A stretch of 64,000 bases of DNA from Catenulispora acidiphila DSM 44928 (GTDB lineage Bacteria > Actinomycetota > Actinomycetes > Streptomycetales > Catenulisporaceae). Shown piece by piece: positions 1-8,776 of this stretch. Positions within the stretch are counted from its first letter, which is position 1. The number at the start of each line of letters is the position of its first letter. The notes beneath the pieces were generated by a model that was given only the letters and a program-made list of their open reading frames with translations, did not search any database and was not told where the DNA came from. Both the position numbers and the translations under genes were made by a program. The DNA is taken from assembly GCF_000024025.1 (NCBI RefSeq), contig NC_013131.1, positions 5,208,001 to 5,272,000 on the forward strand. Direction: 5' to 3'.

Positions 1-1
1 C

Positions 2-337
2 AAGACCGACCTCCCGCTGGCGATCGGCGGCATCGACTACGAACTGGCTCCGGCAGCCGGCTCGATCCACCAGCTCGCGACGATGCCCGCGCTCCAGTCC
101 TGCGGTTTGGGCACGACGCTGATGGCCGCCGCCGAGGACCGCATCCGCGGCCGCGGTCTGGTGCGCGCCGAGCTCGGGGTCGAGCAGGAGAATCCGCGGG
201 CGCGGGCGTTGTACGAGCGGCTCGGCTACGTCGTCTTCGACACCCGCCCCGACTCCTGGGACGAGGAGGCTCCGGACGGCACGCTCCGGCGCTACGAAAC
301 CGTGTGCGCGATCATGGCGAAGGATCTGCGGGCCTGA
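2..337 (+). CDS. GNAT N-acetyltransferase, C-terminal part
   Basis: The frame is open from the window edge, so the N-terminus lies outside. The visible 111 residues carry the acetyl-CoA-binding signature of the GNAT fold (QSCGLGTTLMAAAEDR, of the Q/R-x-x-G-x-G/A type) followed by the usual last strands (VEQENPRARALYERLGYVV), in which an asparagine and a tyrosine commonly assist catalysis. The substrate cannot be read from this part. A GNAT gene on the opposite strand follows after a 17-base gap, so the two converge. Family membership is clear; specificity is unknown. Confidence 0.8.
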   Translation, partial: KTDLPLAIGGIDYELAPAAGSIHQLATMPALQSCGLGTTLMAAAEDRIRGRGLVRAELGVEQENPRARALYERLGYVVFDTRPDSWDEEAPDGTLRRYETVCAIMAKDLRA

Positions 338-354
338 GCTGGGCCTAGTCGGGC

Positions 355-846
355 CTAAGTGTCCTGCCGGGCCGCCGCGCCGCCGAACGCGTGCAGCGCG
401 TCGCCGGTCAGCCGCATCGTGGTCCACTCCTCCATCGCGACCGCGCCGAGCGCCTTGTAGAAGCCGATCGACGGCTCGTTCCAGTCCAGCACGCTCCACT
501 CCACGCGGCTGTAGCCGCGCTCGACGGCGATGCGGGCCAGCTCGCGCAGCAGCGCGCTGCCGTAGCCGCCGCCGCGCGCCTCGGGCAGGACGAACAGGTC
601 CTCCAGGTAGATGCCGTGCGTGCCGTTCCAGGTGGAGAAGTTCAGGAAATACAGCGCGAAGCCGACCGGGGTGCCGGCGTCGTCCTCCGCGATCAGGGCG
701 AAGACGGCGGGGTGCTCGGCGAACAGGGCGGCGTGGAACTGCTCCTCGGTGGCCTTGGCCGATTCCGGCTCGCGCTCGTACTCGGCGAGGGCGGCGACCA
801 GGGCGCGGATGGTCGGGACGTCGGCGGGGGCGGCAGCGCGGATCAT
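355..846 (-). CDS. GNAT N-acetyltransferase, diamine-acetyltransferase-like
   Basis: A complete 163-residue GNAT protein. The N-terminus (IRAAAPADVPTIRALVAALA) is the usual first strand and helix. The central YLEDLFVLPEARGGGYGSAL contains the acetyl-CoA loop, and WNEPSIGFYKALGA is the typical C-terminal catalytic segment. The LEDLFVLP wording and overall length resemble the SAT/diamine acetyltransferase branch, which acetylates polyamines or related small amines; that assignment is by resemblance only. The ATG at 846 is the natural start. It converges with the partial GNAT gene upstream and is divergent from the YCII/sigma factor operon. Confidence 0.85.
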   Translation of the reverse strand: MIRAAAPADVPTIRALVAALAEYEREPESAKATEEQFHAALFAEHPAVFALIAEDDAGTPVGFALYFLNFSTWNGTHGIYLEDLFVLPEARGGGYGSALLRELARIAVERGYSRVEWSVLDWNEPSIGFYKALGAVAMEEWTTMRLTGDALHAFGGAAARQDT

Positions 847-951
847 GCCGCAAGCCTAGCGGCGAGGGGGGAGTGGGCCGGCTGTCTGTTTGCGGCCACC
901 TGCTTCGTGTAGAGGGTGAGACCGATTCTCACGGAGCACGAAGGAGACATC

Positions 952-1653
952 ATGGGCCAGATCGTGGTGACCGAGAGCCTGACGCTGGACGGCGTGATGC
1001 AGGCGCCGGCCGGGCCGAAGCAGACCGACGGGAACCCCTTCACCGAGCACCTGCGTAAGGTGCAGAAGTATGTCGTGTCGGCGACGATGGCCGAGTCGCT
1101 GCCGTGGGCGAACTCGACGGTGGTGCGCGCGAAGCGGGACGGCGCCGGTTCCGGTGAGGGTGCCAGTGCCAGTGCCAGTGCCGGTGGTGGCGGCGTCCCG
1201 GCGGCGGTCGCGGCGCTTCGCGACGGCATCGAGCAGGACATCGCGACGAGGCCTGAGGAGATGGCTGCCATGACCCGCTACCTGCTCTCCATCTACCAGC
1301 CCGACGGGCCGCTGCCCTCCGAGGAGCGCCTCGCCGACATCGGCCGCGAGCTGGACGCGCTGAACGCCGAGCTGCGGGAAGCCGGCTCGTGGGTGTTCGA
1401 CGGGGGACTGCATCCGGCGAGTACGGCGACGGTGTTGCGACCCGGTCCGGCTTCGGGTTCTGGTTCGGGCTCCAGTTCCGGCTCCGGCTCCAACGAGGTG
1501 CTGATCACCGACGGACCCTTCGCCGACAGCAAGGAACACCTCGGCGGCATCAAGATCATCGATGCCCCCGACCTGGACGCGGCGCTCGGCTGGGCCGCGA
1601 AGCTGACGCGTGCCGTCGGGCTGCCCGTCGAGGTCCGGCCGTTCCTGGGCTGA
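952..1653 (+). CDS. YCII-domain protein with degenerate RibD/DHFR-like N-terminus, ECF partner
   Basis: The start at 952 is chosen because AAGGAG (941-946) sits five bases upstream. Residues 1-20 ([19 protein letters not shown]) and about 22-50 ([11 protein letters not shown]...PWANSTVV) match two separated pieces of RibD-C/dihydrofolate-reductase-like proteins. The stretch normally between them, which includes the nucleotide-binding LLGRRTY region, is missing, and so is the C-terminal half. After a Ser/Ala/Gly-rich run comes a complete YCII/DGPF domain from about residue 107 ([13 protein letters not shown] ... [20 protein letters not shown]). That domain is itself interrupted by a Gly-Ser repeat. 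ATG 1270, preceded by GAGGAG, could start the YCII part alone. DGPF proteins accompany ECF42 sigma factors, and the sigma gene begins one base after this stop codon. Confidence 0.8.
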   Translation: MGQIVVTESLTLDGVMQAPAGPKQTDGNPFTEHLRKVQKYVVSATMAESLPWANSTVVRAKRDGAGSGEGASASASAGGGGVPAAVAALRDGIEQDIATRPEEMAAMTRYLLSIYQPDGPLPSEERLADIGRELDALNAELREAGSWVFDGGLHPASTATVLRPGPASGSGSGSSSGSGSNEVLITDGPFADSKEHLGGIKIIDAPDLDAALGWAAKLTRAVGLPVEVRPFLG

Positions 1654-1654
1654 C

Positions 1655-2914
1655 ATGACCTCGGCTCAGGACATCGAAGCCGTCTTCCGTGCCGAGTACG
1701 GCCGGGCGGTGGCTGTCCTGGTGCGCGCTTTCGGCGACATCGACCTCGCCGAGGAAGCCGTCCAGGACGCCTTCGCCACCGCCTTGCAACGCTGGCCGGC
1801 AGAGGGTCCGCCACCGTCTCCGGCGGGCTGGATCATCACCACGGCCCGCAACCGCGCCATCGACCGTCTTCGCCGTGAAGCGCGCCGCGAGGACCACTAT
1901 GCCCAAGCGGCGCTGCTGCACGCCGCCACCGATCCCGGCGCCGATCGCCACCCCGCCACCGAATCAGAACAGGAGGACCCGGTGCGCGACGACCGCCTCC
2001 GCCTGATCTTCACCTGCTGCCACCCGGCTCTGGCCGCGCCGACCCGCGTCGCCCTGACTCTGCGCCTGCTCGGCGGCCTGACCACCGCCGAGATCGCCCG
2101 CGCGTTCCTGGTCAGCGAGCAGACCATGTCCCAGCGCCTGGTGCGCGCGAAGGGCAAGATCCGCGCCGCGCGCATCCCGTACCGCATCCCCTCAGAGGCC
2201 GAACTGCCGGACCGGCTGCGCGCCGTGCTCGCCGTCGTCTACCTGATCTTCACCGAAGGACACTCGGCCACCTCCGGGGAGAACCTGGTCCGCGCCGACC
2301 TGTGTGCCGAGGCGATCCGCCTGGCGCGCCTGCTGGTCGAGCTGATGCCCGACGAACCCGAGGCCGCCGGTCTGCTCGCGCTGCTCCTGCTCACCGAGGC
2401 ACGCCGCCCGGCCCGCGTCGCCCCCGACGGCGCGCTCATCCTGCTCGGCGACCAGGACCGCGCGCGGTGGGACAGGGCCCTGATCGAGGAGGGGCAAGAC
2501 CTCCTGCGCTCGTGCCTGCGGCGCAACCAACCCGGGCCGTATCAGCTCCAAGCCGCCATCAACGCCGTCCACAGCGACGCGGCTCGCGCCGAGGACACCG
2601 ACTGGCTCCAGATCCTGACTCTCTACGACCGGCTGCTGGCCGTCGAGCCGACCCCCGTCGTCGCCCTCAACCGAGCCGTCGCCCTCGCCGAAGCCCACGG
2701 CATCGCCCCAGCGCTGGACGTCATCGAAGCACTCGCCACGCCCCTGGCCGAATACGGTCCCTACCACGCCGTGCGCGCCGACCTCCTGCGCCGCGCCGGC
2801 CGCCGGAGCGAAGCCGCCGCCGCGTACGAACAAGCCGCGGCGCGCGCCGGGAACGCCAGCGAGCGCGCGTTCCTGCTGGCGCGGCGGAGCGCTCTGACCG
2901 ACTCGCCGGATTGA
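1655..2914 (+). CDS. ECF42-type RNA polymerase sigma factor
   Basis: A 419-residue extracytoplasmic-function sigma factor. Region 2 is at the N-terminus ([20 protein letters not shown] ... [17 protein letters not shown] ... [18 protein letters not shown]). Region 4 follows ([12 protein letters not shown] ... [32 protein letters not shown]), with its helix-turn-helix around [16 protein letters not shown]. The long C-terminal extension includes the [14 protein letters not shown] motif and TPR-like helices. This layout defines ECF42 (SigJ/SigI-like), which lack an anti-sigma factor and pair with DGPF/YCII proteins, as here. ATG 1655 was chosen because it follows the upstream stop at 1651-1653, implying coupled translation. 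Confidence 0.92.
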   Translation: MTSAQDIEAVFRAEYGRAVAVLVRAFGDIDLAEEAVQDAFATALQRWPAEGPPPSPAGWIITTARNRAIDRLRREARREDHYAQAALLHAATDPGADRHPATESEQEDPVRDDRLRLIFTCCHPALAAPTRVALTLRLLGGLTTAEIARAFLVSEQTMSQRLVRAKGKIRAARIPYRIPSEAELPDRLRAVLAVVYLIFTEGHSATSGENLVRADLCAEAIRLARLLVELMPDEPEAAGLLALLLLTEARRPARVAPDGALILLGDQDRARWDRALIEEGQDLLRSCLRRNQPGPYQLQAAINAVHSDAARAEDTDWLQILTLYDRLLAVEPTPVVALNRAVALAEAHGIAPALDVIEALATPLAEYGPYHAVRADLLRRAGRRSEAAAAYEQAAARAGNASERAFLLARRSALTDSPD

Positions 2915-3135
2915 TCACCTGGGGCCGTCGCAAAAGCTTGGCATGACCGGCGACTATGCACCATGATGGCGCTCGGTTACCGCTGACGGGGGAGATCAGC
3001 CGGGGACGCTTCGCGGATGCGGCATAGCGGCGCGAAGGACGGAGTTCGGGGGGTGTGCCGCAGATCTCGCCGGGTTCGGCGGTGCTGCTTGCGGAGTCCT
3101 TCTCGTGTCATCAGTGGGTTCACAGGGGAGAGAAC

Positions 3136-4731
3136 ATGTCCGAAGCCGCACCGGTCCACGGCCGGTCGAAGAACCTCGTCCTGGCGGCGATGATCTTCGC
3201 GGTCGCGATGACCTTCATCGACCAGACCATCGTCTCCATCGCGGTGCCGGAGATCCAGACCAAGCTGGGGCTGTCGGCGACCGGCGTGCAGTGGGCGGTC
3301 AACGCCTATCTGCTGGCGCTGGCCTCGCTGTTCGCGTTCGGCGGCCGGCTGGCCGACACGCTGGGGCACCGCAAGATGGTGACGGTCGGCGTCATCATCT
3401 TCGCCGGCGCCTCCGCGCTGTGCGGCGCCACGCCGAAGGGCTCGCTGGCCGAGGCCTGGCTCATCGCCTTCCGGGCGCTGCAAGGTCTGGGCGGTGCGAT
3501 CATGTTCCCGGCGGCGCTGGCGATCGTCGTGCAGACCTACGAGGTGCGCGAGCGGGGCAAGGCACTGGCCACGTTCTTCGGCATCTCCGGCGCGCTGACC
3601 GCGATCGGCCCGATCATGGGCGGCTTCCTCACGCAGTGGACCTGGCGCGCGATCTTCTGGGTCAATCTGCCGGTCGCGGCGATCGCGATCCTGCTCATCG
3701 CGCTGTCCAAGCCGGTCACCGACTTCCGCCCGGCCAAGATGGACTACCGCGGGCTCGCGCTGATCACCGGCGGCATCGTCCTGGGCGTCTTCGGCTTCCA
3801 GCAGGCTCCGCTGTGGGGCTGGACCAACCCGGCGATCGGCCTCTGCATCGCCGCCGGCCTCATCCTGCTCATCGTCTTCTACCGGGTCCAGCGCCGGACC
3901 TCCTCGCCGCTGATCGACATGGACATCTTCCGCAACCGCACGTTCCTGGTCGAGAACATGGTCCTGGGCGTGGCGATGCTGGTGTTCGTCCCGCTGTTCC
4001 TGTTCTCCAGCGAGTACGCGCAGATCTCCCTGGGCAAGGAGGCCAAGGACGCCGGCGTGTTCCTGCTCTTCTTCTTCATCGGCTTCGCCGTCGCCACCCA
4101 GATCGGCGGCCGCATGCTGGACCGCATCGGCGCCAAGCGCCCGGTCAGCATCGGCTGCGCGGTGGCCGCGGTCGGCTTCTTCCTGTGGGCGCAGAAGGTC
4201 ACCACGCTGGACTTCGGCAAGCAGCAGTGGTTCATCGTCCTGGCCGGCGCCGGCATGGGCCTGATGCTCTCCCCGGCCAGCACCGACGCGGTGAACCAGG
4301 CCGGCCGCTACTCCTACGGCGAGGCCACCGGCATCACCCAGACCATCCGCAACTACGCGGCGAGCCTGGGCCTGGCGGTCCTCGGCACGACGCTGGTGAC
4401 CCGGATGCGCACGAACGTCGCCGACCAGATGGTCGCCGAGCTGCACGTCCCGCGCGCCGTCGCCGATCAGCAGGCGGCGAGCCTGGCACAGATGCAGGGC
4501 GGCAAGTCCTCCGGCGGCTCCTCGGGCGGCGGAACCACCGACCTGTCGCAGATCCCGCACTTCTACCGGCTGGCCTTCGCCCAGTCGACCGAGACGATCT
4601 TCTACATCATGGCCGGGATCATGGCAGTGGCCGCGGTCATCGCCTTCGTCGGTCTCCAGGGCGGCGTCGCCCCGCAGACCGCCGACGAGGCCGAAGTCAC
4701 CGCTCCGGTTCCGACTCCGGGCGCAGCGTAA
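3136..4731 (+). CDS. MFS drug exporter, DHA2 (EmrB/QacA) family
   Basis: A 531-residue polytopic membrane protein starting at ATG 3136 behind AGGGGAGAG. The first helix carries MTFIDQTIVSIAVPEIQ, the DHA2 signature of motif D1, and GGRLADTLGHRKMV is MFS motif A. Motif C is around SGALTAIGPIMGG. About 14 hydrophobic segments fit the 14-TM DHA2 class, proton-driven exporters of drugs or antibiotics. The loop near the C-terminal helices is Gly/Ser-rich (KSSGGSSGGGTT). No regulator is adjacent. Its 3' end overlaps the convergent MFS gene by 35 bases. The substrate cannot be deduced. Confidence 0.92.
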   Translation: MSEAAPVHGRSKNLVLAAMIFAVAMTFIDQTIVSIAVPEIQTKLGLSATGVQWAVNAYLLALASLFAFGGRLADTLGHRKMVTVGVIIFAGASALCGATPKGSLAEAWLIAFRALQGLGGAIMFPAALAIVVQTYEVRERGKALATFFGISGALTAIGPIMGGFLTQWTWRAIFWVNLPVAAIAILLIALSKPVTDFRPAKMDYRGLALITGGIVLGVFGFQQAPLWGWTNPAIGLCIAAGLILLIVFYRVQRRTSSPLIDMDIFRNRTFLVENMVLGVAMLVFVPLFLFSSEYAQISLGKEAKDAGVFLLFFFIGFAVATQIGGRMLDRIGAKRPVSIGCAVAAVGFFLWAQKVTTLDFGKQQWFIVLAGAGMGLMLSPASTDAVNQAGRYSYGEATGITQTIRNYAASLGLAVLGTTLVTRMRTNVADQMVAELHVPRAVADQQAASLAQMQGGKSSGGSSGGGTTDLSQIPHFYRLAFAQSTETIFYIMAGIMAVAAVIAFVGLQGGVAPQTADEAEVTAPVPTPGAA

Positions 4732-6118
4732 AGCTGATCCCCAAGGCGATCGCGGTGACGGCGGCGCCGATCCACGCCGTCACCGTGAAGCCTTCGTCGG
4801 TGGGGAAGACGGCGCCCGCCGGTGTGTGCGCGGCCAAGAGCAGGGCGCTCAGGGTACTGCCGAGCGAGAACCCGATGCTGCGCACCACCTGGTTGACGCC
4901 CATGGCGCTCGCCGTCTCCTGCGCCGGAGTCACCTCCAGGATCACCGCGGGCATCGCCGCGGAGAAGGCGCCGACGCCCAAGCCCAGCAGCGTCATCGAC
5001 ACCAGCGGACCGGCGATGGACCCGCGCGCCACGGCGAACAGCGCGAACGCGCCGATCACCACCGCGGTCGCGGCCGTGACCAGCGCCGGCGCCGACAGAT
5101 ACCTGCGCACCCGCGGGCTCAGGCGGCCCGCCACGAAGCCGACCACCGAGAACGGGACGAGGAACAGGCCCGCGGTGAACGTGCTCAGCCCGAAGCCGTA
5201 GCCGGCGACGCGCGGAGTCTGCACGTACCGGGTGATGCACGACAGCAGCAGATACATTCCGACACCTGCCACCAGCATCGCGGCGTTCGCGCCGGCCACC
5301 GCCCGGTGTCGCAGCAGACGCAGATCGACCAGCGGATTGACCAGGGCGCGTTCCCGCAGCGTCCACGCCACGAGCAGCAGCGCCGCGACGACCCCGCCGA
5401 CCGCCACCGCCAGATGGTCCTGCCACAGACTCGCCTCACCGAGGACGAGCAACAGCACCAGCACCCCGGCGGTGAGCAGCAGACTCGCCGCCGCGTCGGG
5501 CGCGGGAGCGACAGGCTGCTGCGAGGCGGGGAAGAAGCGGAACGCCACCAGGAACGCCACCGCCGACAGTCCCAGCGCGGCCGCATAGGCGAGCCGAATG
5601 CCACCGACATCGGTGAGGTAGCCCGCGAGCGGATACCCGAACCCGACCCCCGCCGTCGAGGCGACCGAGATCATCGCGATCGTCGAGGCGGCCCGCGCCT
5701 TGTCCAGATGCTCGCGCGCCGAGGCCATCATCAGCGGTCCCAGCGCCAGCCCGCACCCCTGCGCCGCCCGCCCCACCAGCAGCGGCCCGAGCGGCAGCGG
5801 CAGCACCGTCAGGACACTGCCGACCACGATGACACCGAGCGTGCCCAGCACGACCGGACGCCGGCGCGCCCCGGACCCGAGCCGCCCGAGCACCGGCGTC
5901 GCCACCGCCCCGGTGAGCAGCGAGACGGTCAGCGTCCACTGCGCCGCCGCGAGCGAGACGTGCAGCGTCGTCGCGACGCTCGTGATCAGCGGCCCGCCGA
6001 CGCTGCCGACCACCGCCATAACCACGCCGATGAGCAGCAGCGCGCGGGGGAGCGGCGTGGCGGCGGCAGCCTGCGGCTCGGCGCGCGTCCTCTGTCCTAT
6101 CGGATCGGCGCCGCTCAC
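4697..6118 (-). CDS. MFS transporter, DHA1-like drug efflux
   Basis: A 473-residue membrane protein. The GTG at 6118 is chosen as start because it overlaps the TetR stop codon (GTGA), implying translational coupling. The N-terminal half shows PRALLLIGVVMAVVGSVGGP, then WTLTVSLLTGAVATPVLGRLGSGARRRPVVL (motif A), and motif C-like glycines at VASTAGVGFGYPLAGYLTD. Hydrophobic segments suggest about 14 helices. The TetR-MFS arrangement and the operator-like repeat upstream of the TetR gene suggest an inducible efflux system. Its 3' end overlaps the convergent DHA2 gene (4697-4731). Confidence 0.9.
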   Translation of the reverse strand: MSGADPIGQRTRAEPQAAAATPLPRALLLIGVVMAVVGSVGGPLITSVATTLHVSLAAAQWTLTVSLLTGAVATPVLGRLGSGARRRPVVLGTLGVIVVGSVLTVLPLPLGPLLVGRAAQGCGLALGPLMMASAREHLDKARAASTIAMISVASTAGVGFGYPLAGYLTDVGGIRLAYAAALGLSAVAFLVAFRFFPASQQPVAPAPDAAASLLLTAGVLVLLLVLGEASLWQDHLAVAVGGVVAALLLVAWTLRERALVNPLVDLRLLRHRAVAGANAAMLVAGVGMYLLLSCITRYVQTPRVAGYGFGLSTFTAGLFLVPFSVVGFVAGRLSPRVRRYLSAPALVTAATAVVIGAFALFAVARGSIAGPLVSMTLLGLGVGAFSAAMPAVILEVTPAQETASAMGVNQVVRSIGFSLGSTLSALLLAAHTPAGAVFPTDEGFTVTAWIGAAVTAIALGISFTLRPESEPER

Positions 6119-6699
6119 TGATTGGTCTCGCTGGTGATGTGCGTGAACAGCCCGGGCTGGATCCGCGTGCGAACCCCCTGAGCCCAGGGCTCCTCCAGCT
6201 CGCGAAGCTCCAACGCCGCCCCGTTGTTGAGCAGCATGCCGAACGCCAGGAACGTCTTGACCGTCACCGGATCCAGCCCGGTGGTATCGGCGACCAGCCG
6301 CCACATGCCCGCGAAGCTCTCCCGCACCGCGTCGCGCACCTCCGGCTCACTCGCCGCCGCAAAGCCCTGCAACTGAAGCAGCAGCGCCGTCCGATCACCG
6401 AGCAGCGCGTCATAGGTGGTACCCATCGCCGACAGCGCATCCAGCCCACGCAGCTCCCCAGCCGCCTCCCGCATAGCGCCGGTGAGCTGTTCGAACGCTG
6501 ATCTCACCACCTGAATGAACAGGGCCCTCTTCGACCCGAACAACCGAAAGACATACGCCTGCGTGATCCCCGCCCGCCGCGCGATCGTCTCGGTGGAAGT
6601 CCCATGCAACCCCCCGAGCGCGAACTCCTGAGCAGCAATCGCCAGAATCTGCGCCCGGCGCTCGTCAGCGGTCATCTTCGGCGGTGAGGAAGGCGTCAT
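6115..6699 (-). CDS. TetR-family repressor of the adjacent MFS gene
   Basis: A 194-residue TetR regulator. The N-terminal helix-turn-helix reads RAQILAIAAQEFALGGLHGTSTETIARRAGITQAYVFRLFGSKRALF, a textbook TetR DNA-binding domain. The rest is an all-helical ligand-binding and dimerisation domain of normal length. It is first in a two-gene operon with the MFS pump (GTGA overlap). An inverted repeat lies just upstream of its ATG (6708-6730), the usual position for autoregulation. The inducer is unknown. A second possible start is the internal Met at residue 9. Confidence 0.92.
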   Translation of the reverse strand: MTPSSPPKMTADERRAQILAIAAQEFALGGLHGTSTETIARRAGITQAYVFRLFGSKRALFIQVVRSAFEQLTGAMREAAGELRGLDALSAMGTTYDALLGDRTALLLQLQGFAAASEPEVRDAVRESFAGMWRLVADTTGLDPVTVKTFLAFGMLLNNGAALELRELEEPWAQGVRTRIQPGLFTHITSETNQ

Positions 6700-6707
6700 G
6701 CAGGCAT

Positions 6708-6730
6708 GTTACTACTCACTAACAAGTAAC
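6708..6730. promoter_or_regulatory. Inverted repeat GTTACT-N11-AGTAAC, probable TetR operator
   Basis: GTTACT (6708-6713) and AGTAAC (6725-6730) form a perfect 6-bp inverted repeat inside an AT-rich patch eight bases upstream of the TetR ATG. Position and half-site style fit autorepression by the TetR protein. It also lies upstream of the divergent lipoprotein gene, which it might influence. This is inferred from symmetry and position only. Confidence 0.5.
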
Positions 6731-6797
6731 TGTGCGGATCTGTACGGTCGTGCGAACCCCGGCACGCGGGCGGAGGATGGACGGAGAAGGTGACGCA

Positions 6798-7505
6798 ATG
6801 CACGCCAAGCTCATCGCACTGATCGTGGTGCTGGGGAGCGCTGCGGGCGGGTGTGCCTCGACGGCCACCGGCTCGGCGGCCCAGCCGAGCGGGTCGCCCT
6901 CGCCGACCTCGACGCAGTCTTCCTCCGCCAAGCCATCGACCCCTTCCACGCCGACAACCCAAGCCACGCCATCGACGCCATCGGCGCCGCCGACCACGAC
7001 GGTCACTGTCACGAAACCGCCGCCGGCTCCGGCCGCCACCGCCACCAGCCCCGCGGCGACACCCGCGCCGACAGCGCAAGACCCGGAGGCCGTGGTCTCG
7101 GCGTTCTACGCGGCGATCAACGCGCAGGACTACGCCACCGCCTGGAAGCTGGGCGGCAGCAACCTCGGCTCCAGCTACAGCGATTTCGCCGCTGGCTTCG
7201 CCGGGACGGCGCACGACTCGCTGACCATCACCGGTGTGCAGGGCAACACGGTCGACGTGCACCTCGAGGCGCTGCAAAGCGATGGTTCGACGAAGGTGTA
7301 CGACGGCTTCTACATCGTCAGCAACGGCGCGATCACCGAGGGGCGGCTGAGCCAGAGCGCCACCACCGTCGCGCCGACCTCGCCCAGTGCGCTGCCGCAG
7401 CGCGGCGAGTTCTGCCCCGACGCGGACGCGGGCCTGACCGCGCAGGATGCCTCCGGCAACACCCTGACCTGCGTCTACGAATCAGGTGCGTTCCACTGGC
7501 ACTGA
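6798..7505 (+). CDS. Putative lipoprotein with Ser/Thr/Pro-rich linker
   Basis: A 235-residue exported protein. The start at ATG 6798 is set by GGAGAAGG (6783-6790) and by the signal peptide that follows (HAKLIALIVVLGSAAGGC), whose cysteine at residue 19 is a plausible lipidation site, although the lipobox (AGGC) is weak. A Ser/Thr/Pro-rich low-complexity linker comes next, then a compact domain beginning DPEAVVSAFYAAINAQDYATAWKLGG, typical of small NTF2-like or DUF4878-like extracytoplasmic domains. Two cysteines near the C-terminus (EFCPDAD, LTCVYE) could form a disulfide. No specific function is recognised. The 3' end overlaps the convergent methyltransferase by 24 bases. Confidence 0.75.
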   Translation: MHAKLIALIVVLGSAAGGCASTATGSAAQPSGSPSPTSTQSSSAKPSTPSTPTTQATPSTPSAPPTTTVTVTKPPPAPAATATSPAATPAPTAQDPEAVVSAFYAAINAQDYATAWKLGGSNLGSSYSDFAAGFAGTAHDSLTITGVQGNTVDVHLEALQSDGSTKVYDGFYIVSNGAITEGRLSQSATTVAPTSPSALPQRGEFCPDADAGLTAQDASGNTLTCVYESGAFHWH

Positions 7506-8144
7506 CGCGCGGCGCTGACCCGCTCGGCGTTCTGCTCCGGGCGCGGTCCACTCGATCATGTAGCGCAGCTGGAGTGTCCGGTGCCAGCGTGCGCCGGGCA
7601 GGGTGTCGAGCGCTGTGCGCTTGGACTGGGCCCAGGATGGGATGTCGTCGAAGTTCATCGGCATGCCGTCCGGGCCTGATTTGCCGCCGTGGGCCAGTCG
7701 TATGGTCTGCACTATCGGCAGCTGGGCGGCGGCGATCAGCCAGTCCACGGCCGATCGGCTCATCGCCAGTCCGGCCACGGCCAGGCGGCCTCCCGGTTCC
7801 AGGAGCGATGCCATGGCCTGGAGCGCGGCTTCGGGGTCGAGGTGGTGCAGGACGGCGACCGAGGTGACGAAGCCGAAGGAGTGGCGGGGGAGGACGCCGT
7901 CGCGGACTGCCGCGAGGAAGTCGGCTTCGACCACCTCGACGTCCAGTTCGGCGGTGCGGCGGCGGGCTTGTTCGGCCATGTCCGCCGATGCGTCCAGGGC
8001 CACGACCCAGTTCGCGCGCGTGGCCAGCTTCTGCGCGAGCAGGCCGTCGCCGCAGCCGACGTCCAGCGCCGAGCGGCAGTTCGGCGGCATCGCGCGCACG
8101 ATGCGCGCGTGGTGCGCGACGTTGTGGTTCCAGTAGTCCGTCAC
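7482..8144 (-). CDS. Class I SAM-dependent methyltransferase
   Basis: A 220-residue methyltransferase with the SAM-binding motif I SALDVGCGDGLL at residues 25-36, an acidic motif II (VVALDASADM), a motif III-like VEVVEADF and LHHLDPEAALQAMASLLEPGGRL after it. It resembles the UbiE/BioC-like small-molecule methyltransferases, but no neighbour suggests a substrate. The N-terminus (TDYWNHNVAHHARIVRAMP) matches the common start of this subgroup. It is convergent with the lipoprotein gene and 35 bases upstream of the Smr gene stop on the same strand. Confidence 0.88.
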   Translation of the reverse strand: MTDYWNHNVAHHARIVRAMPPNCRSALDVGCGDGLLAQKLATRANWVVALDASADMAEQARRRTAELDVEVVEADFLAAVRDGVLPRHSFGFVTSVAVLHHLDPEAALQAMASLLEPGGRLAVAGLAMSRSAVDWLIAAAQLPIVQTIRLAHGGKSGPDGMPMNFDDIPSWAQSKRTALDTLPGARWHRTLQLRYMIEWTAPGAERRAGQRRASVPVERT

Positions 8145-8201
8145 ATCAGGTCAGACGCGGTTCGGCGGCGGGGCGGTTCGGGTCGTCGTGTAACAACACG
8201 G

Positions 8202-8447
8202 TTACCGGAAGTGCACCAGAATCCGGCCGGCGTTGCCCGGGTCCTCCTCGACGCGCGTGTAGAGCCGCTTCAGCTGCCGCTGCTCGAGGAAGGCCAGGAC
8301 CCGGCGCTTCAGTGTCCCCGAGCCGCGGCCGGGGATGATCTCCAGGACGTCGACGCCGGTCGCCGAGCAGCGGAACAAGGCCTGCTGGACCGTGCGGTAG
8401 ATGGCGCGGTCGTCGCGGAAGACGCCGTGCAGGTCGAGGGTCTCCAT
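8202..8447 (-). CDS. Smr (small MutS-related) domain protein
   Basis: A stand-alone 81-residue Smr domain. It begins with LDLHGVFRDDRAIYRTVQQAL and contains VDVLEIIPGRGSGTLKRRVLAFL, the two Smr hallmarks (DLHG and the G-x-G-S-G-x-L loop). Here the second motif is PGRGSG rather than the more common HGKG. Smr domains act as nucleases on DNA or RNA, for example in ribosome rescue. The ATG at 8447 is favoured over the one at 8489 because GGGAGG lies seven bases upstream. Confidence 0.85.
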   Translation of the reverse strand: METLDLHGVFRDDRAIYRTVQQALFRCSATGVDVLEIIPGRGSGTLKRRVLAFLEQRQLKRLYTRVEEDPGNAGRILVHFR

Positions 8448-8776
8448 CGCCGTGGCCTCCCGGGTGGTGGTTGCTCGCGCGGCGTCCATCGTCTCGTACG
8501 GCGGCGGTTGCCGACCAACTTGCCGACCAACTTGCCGACCAACTGTGGCTGAGTCTGAAGCAGAGCCTGAGCCCTCGAACCCTCAAGCTGAGGTTGAGCC
8601 TCAGCCCGGAACCGGCGCCGAAGAACCCTGAAGTCGACCTTGAACCAGGGCCTTGACCTGGGAGTCTTCGGCGCCACCGAGATGATCGGCATTGATGATT
8701 TCGGAAGGTAGCGAGCCAGGTCACGCGGACGGCGCCGTGGGGTTGCCCGCGGCGCCGCGCCTGCGAGCCTGGGCAT
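8448..8776. other. Intergenic spacer with short tandem repeats
   Basis: This is the divergent promoter region for the Smr and DJ-1 genes. It holds three 12-bp tandem copies (8508-8543), then a stretch rich in GAGCC/GAACC half-repeats to about 8660. No convincing coding frame or hairpin terminator is visible. Neither gene has a promoter that could be fixed by eye. Confidence 0.5.
8508..8543. repeat. Three perfect tandem copies of TTGCCGACCAAC
   Basis: The 12-bp unit TTGCCGACCAAC occurs at 8508-8519, 8520-8531 and 8532-8543 without mismatch, in the spacer upstream of the Smr gene. It is a short direct tandem repeat with no spacers, so it is not a CRISPR. It could bind a regulator or be a replication-slippage product. 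Confidence 0.9.

Noticed and set aside
2977-4560. A 527-codon antisense frame over the first MFS gene
   Set aside because: Composition is Arg/Gln/Asp-rich noise and the plus strand has a clear 14-helix transporter.
8508-8543. CRISPR-like repeat
   Set aside because: Units are 12 bp and directly joined with no spacers, and no cas genes are present.
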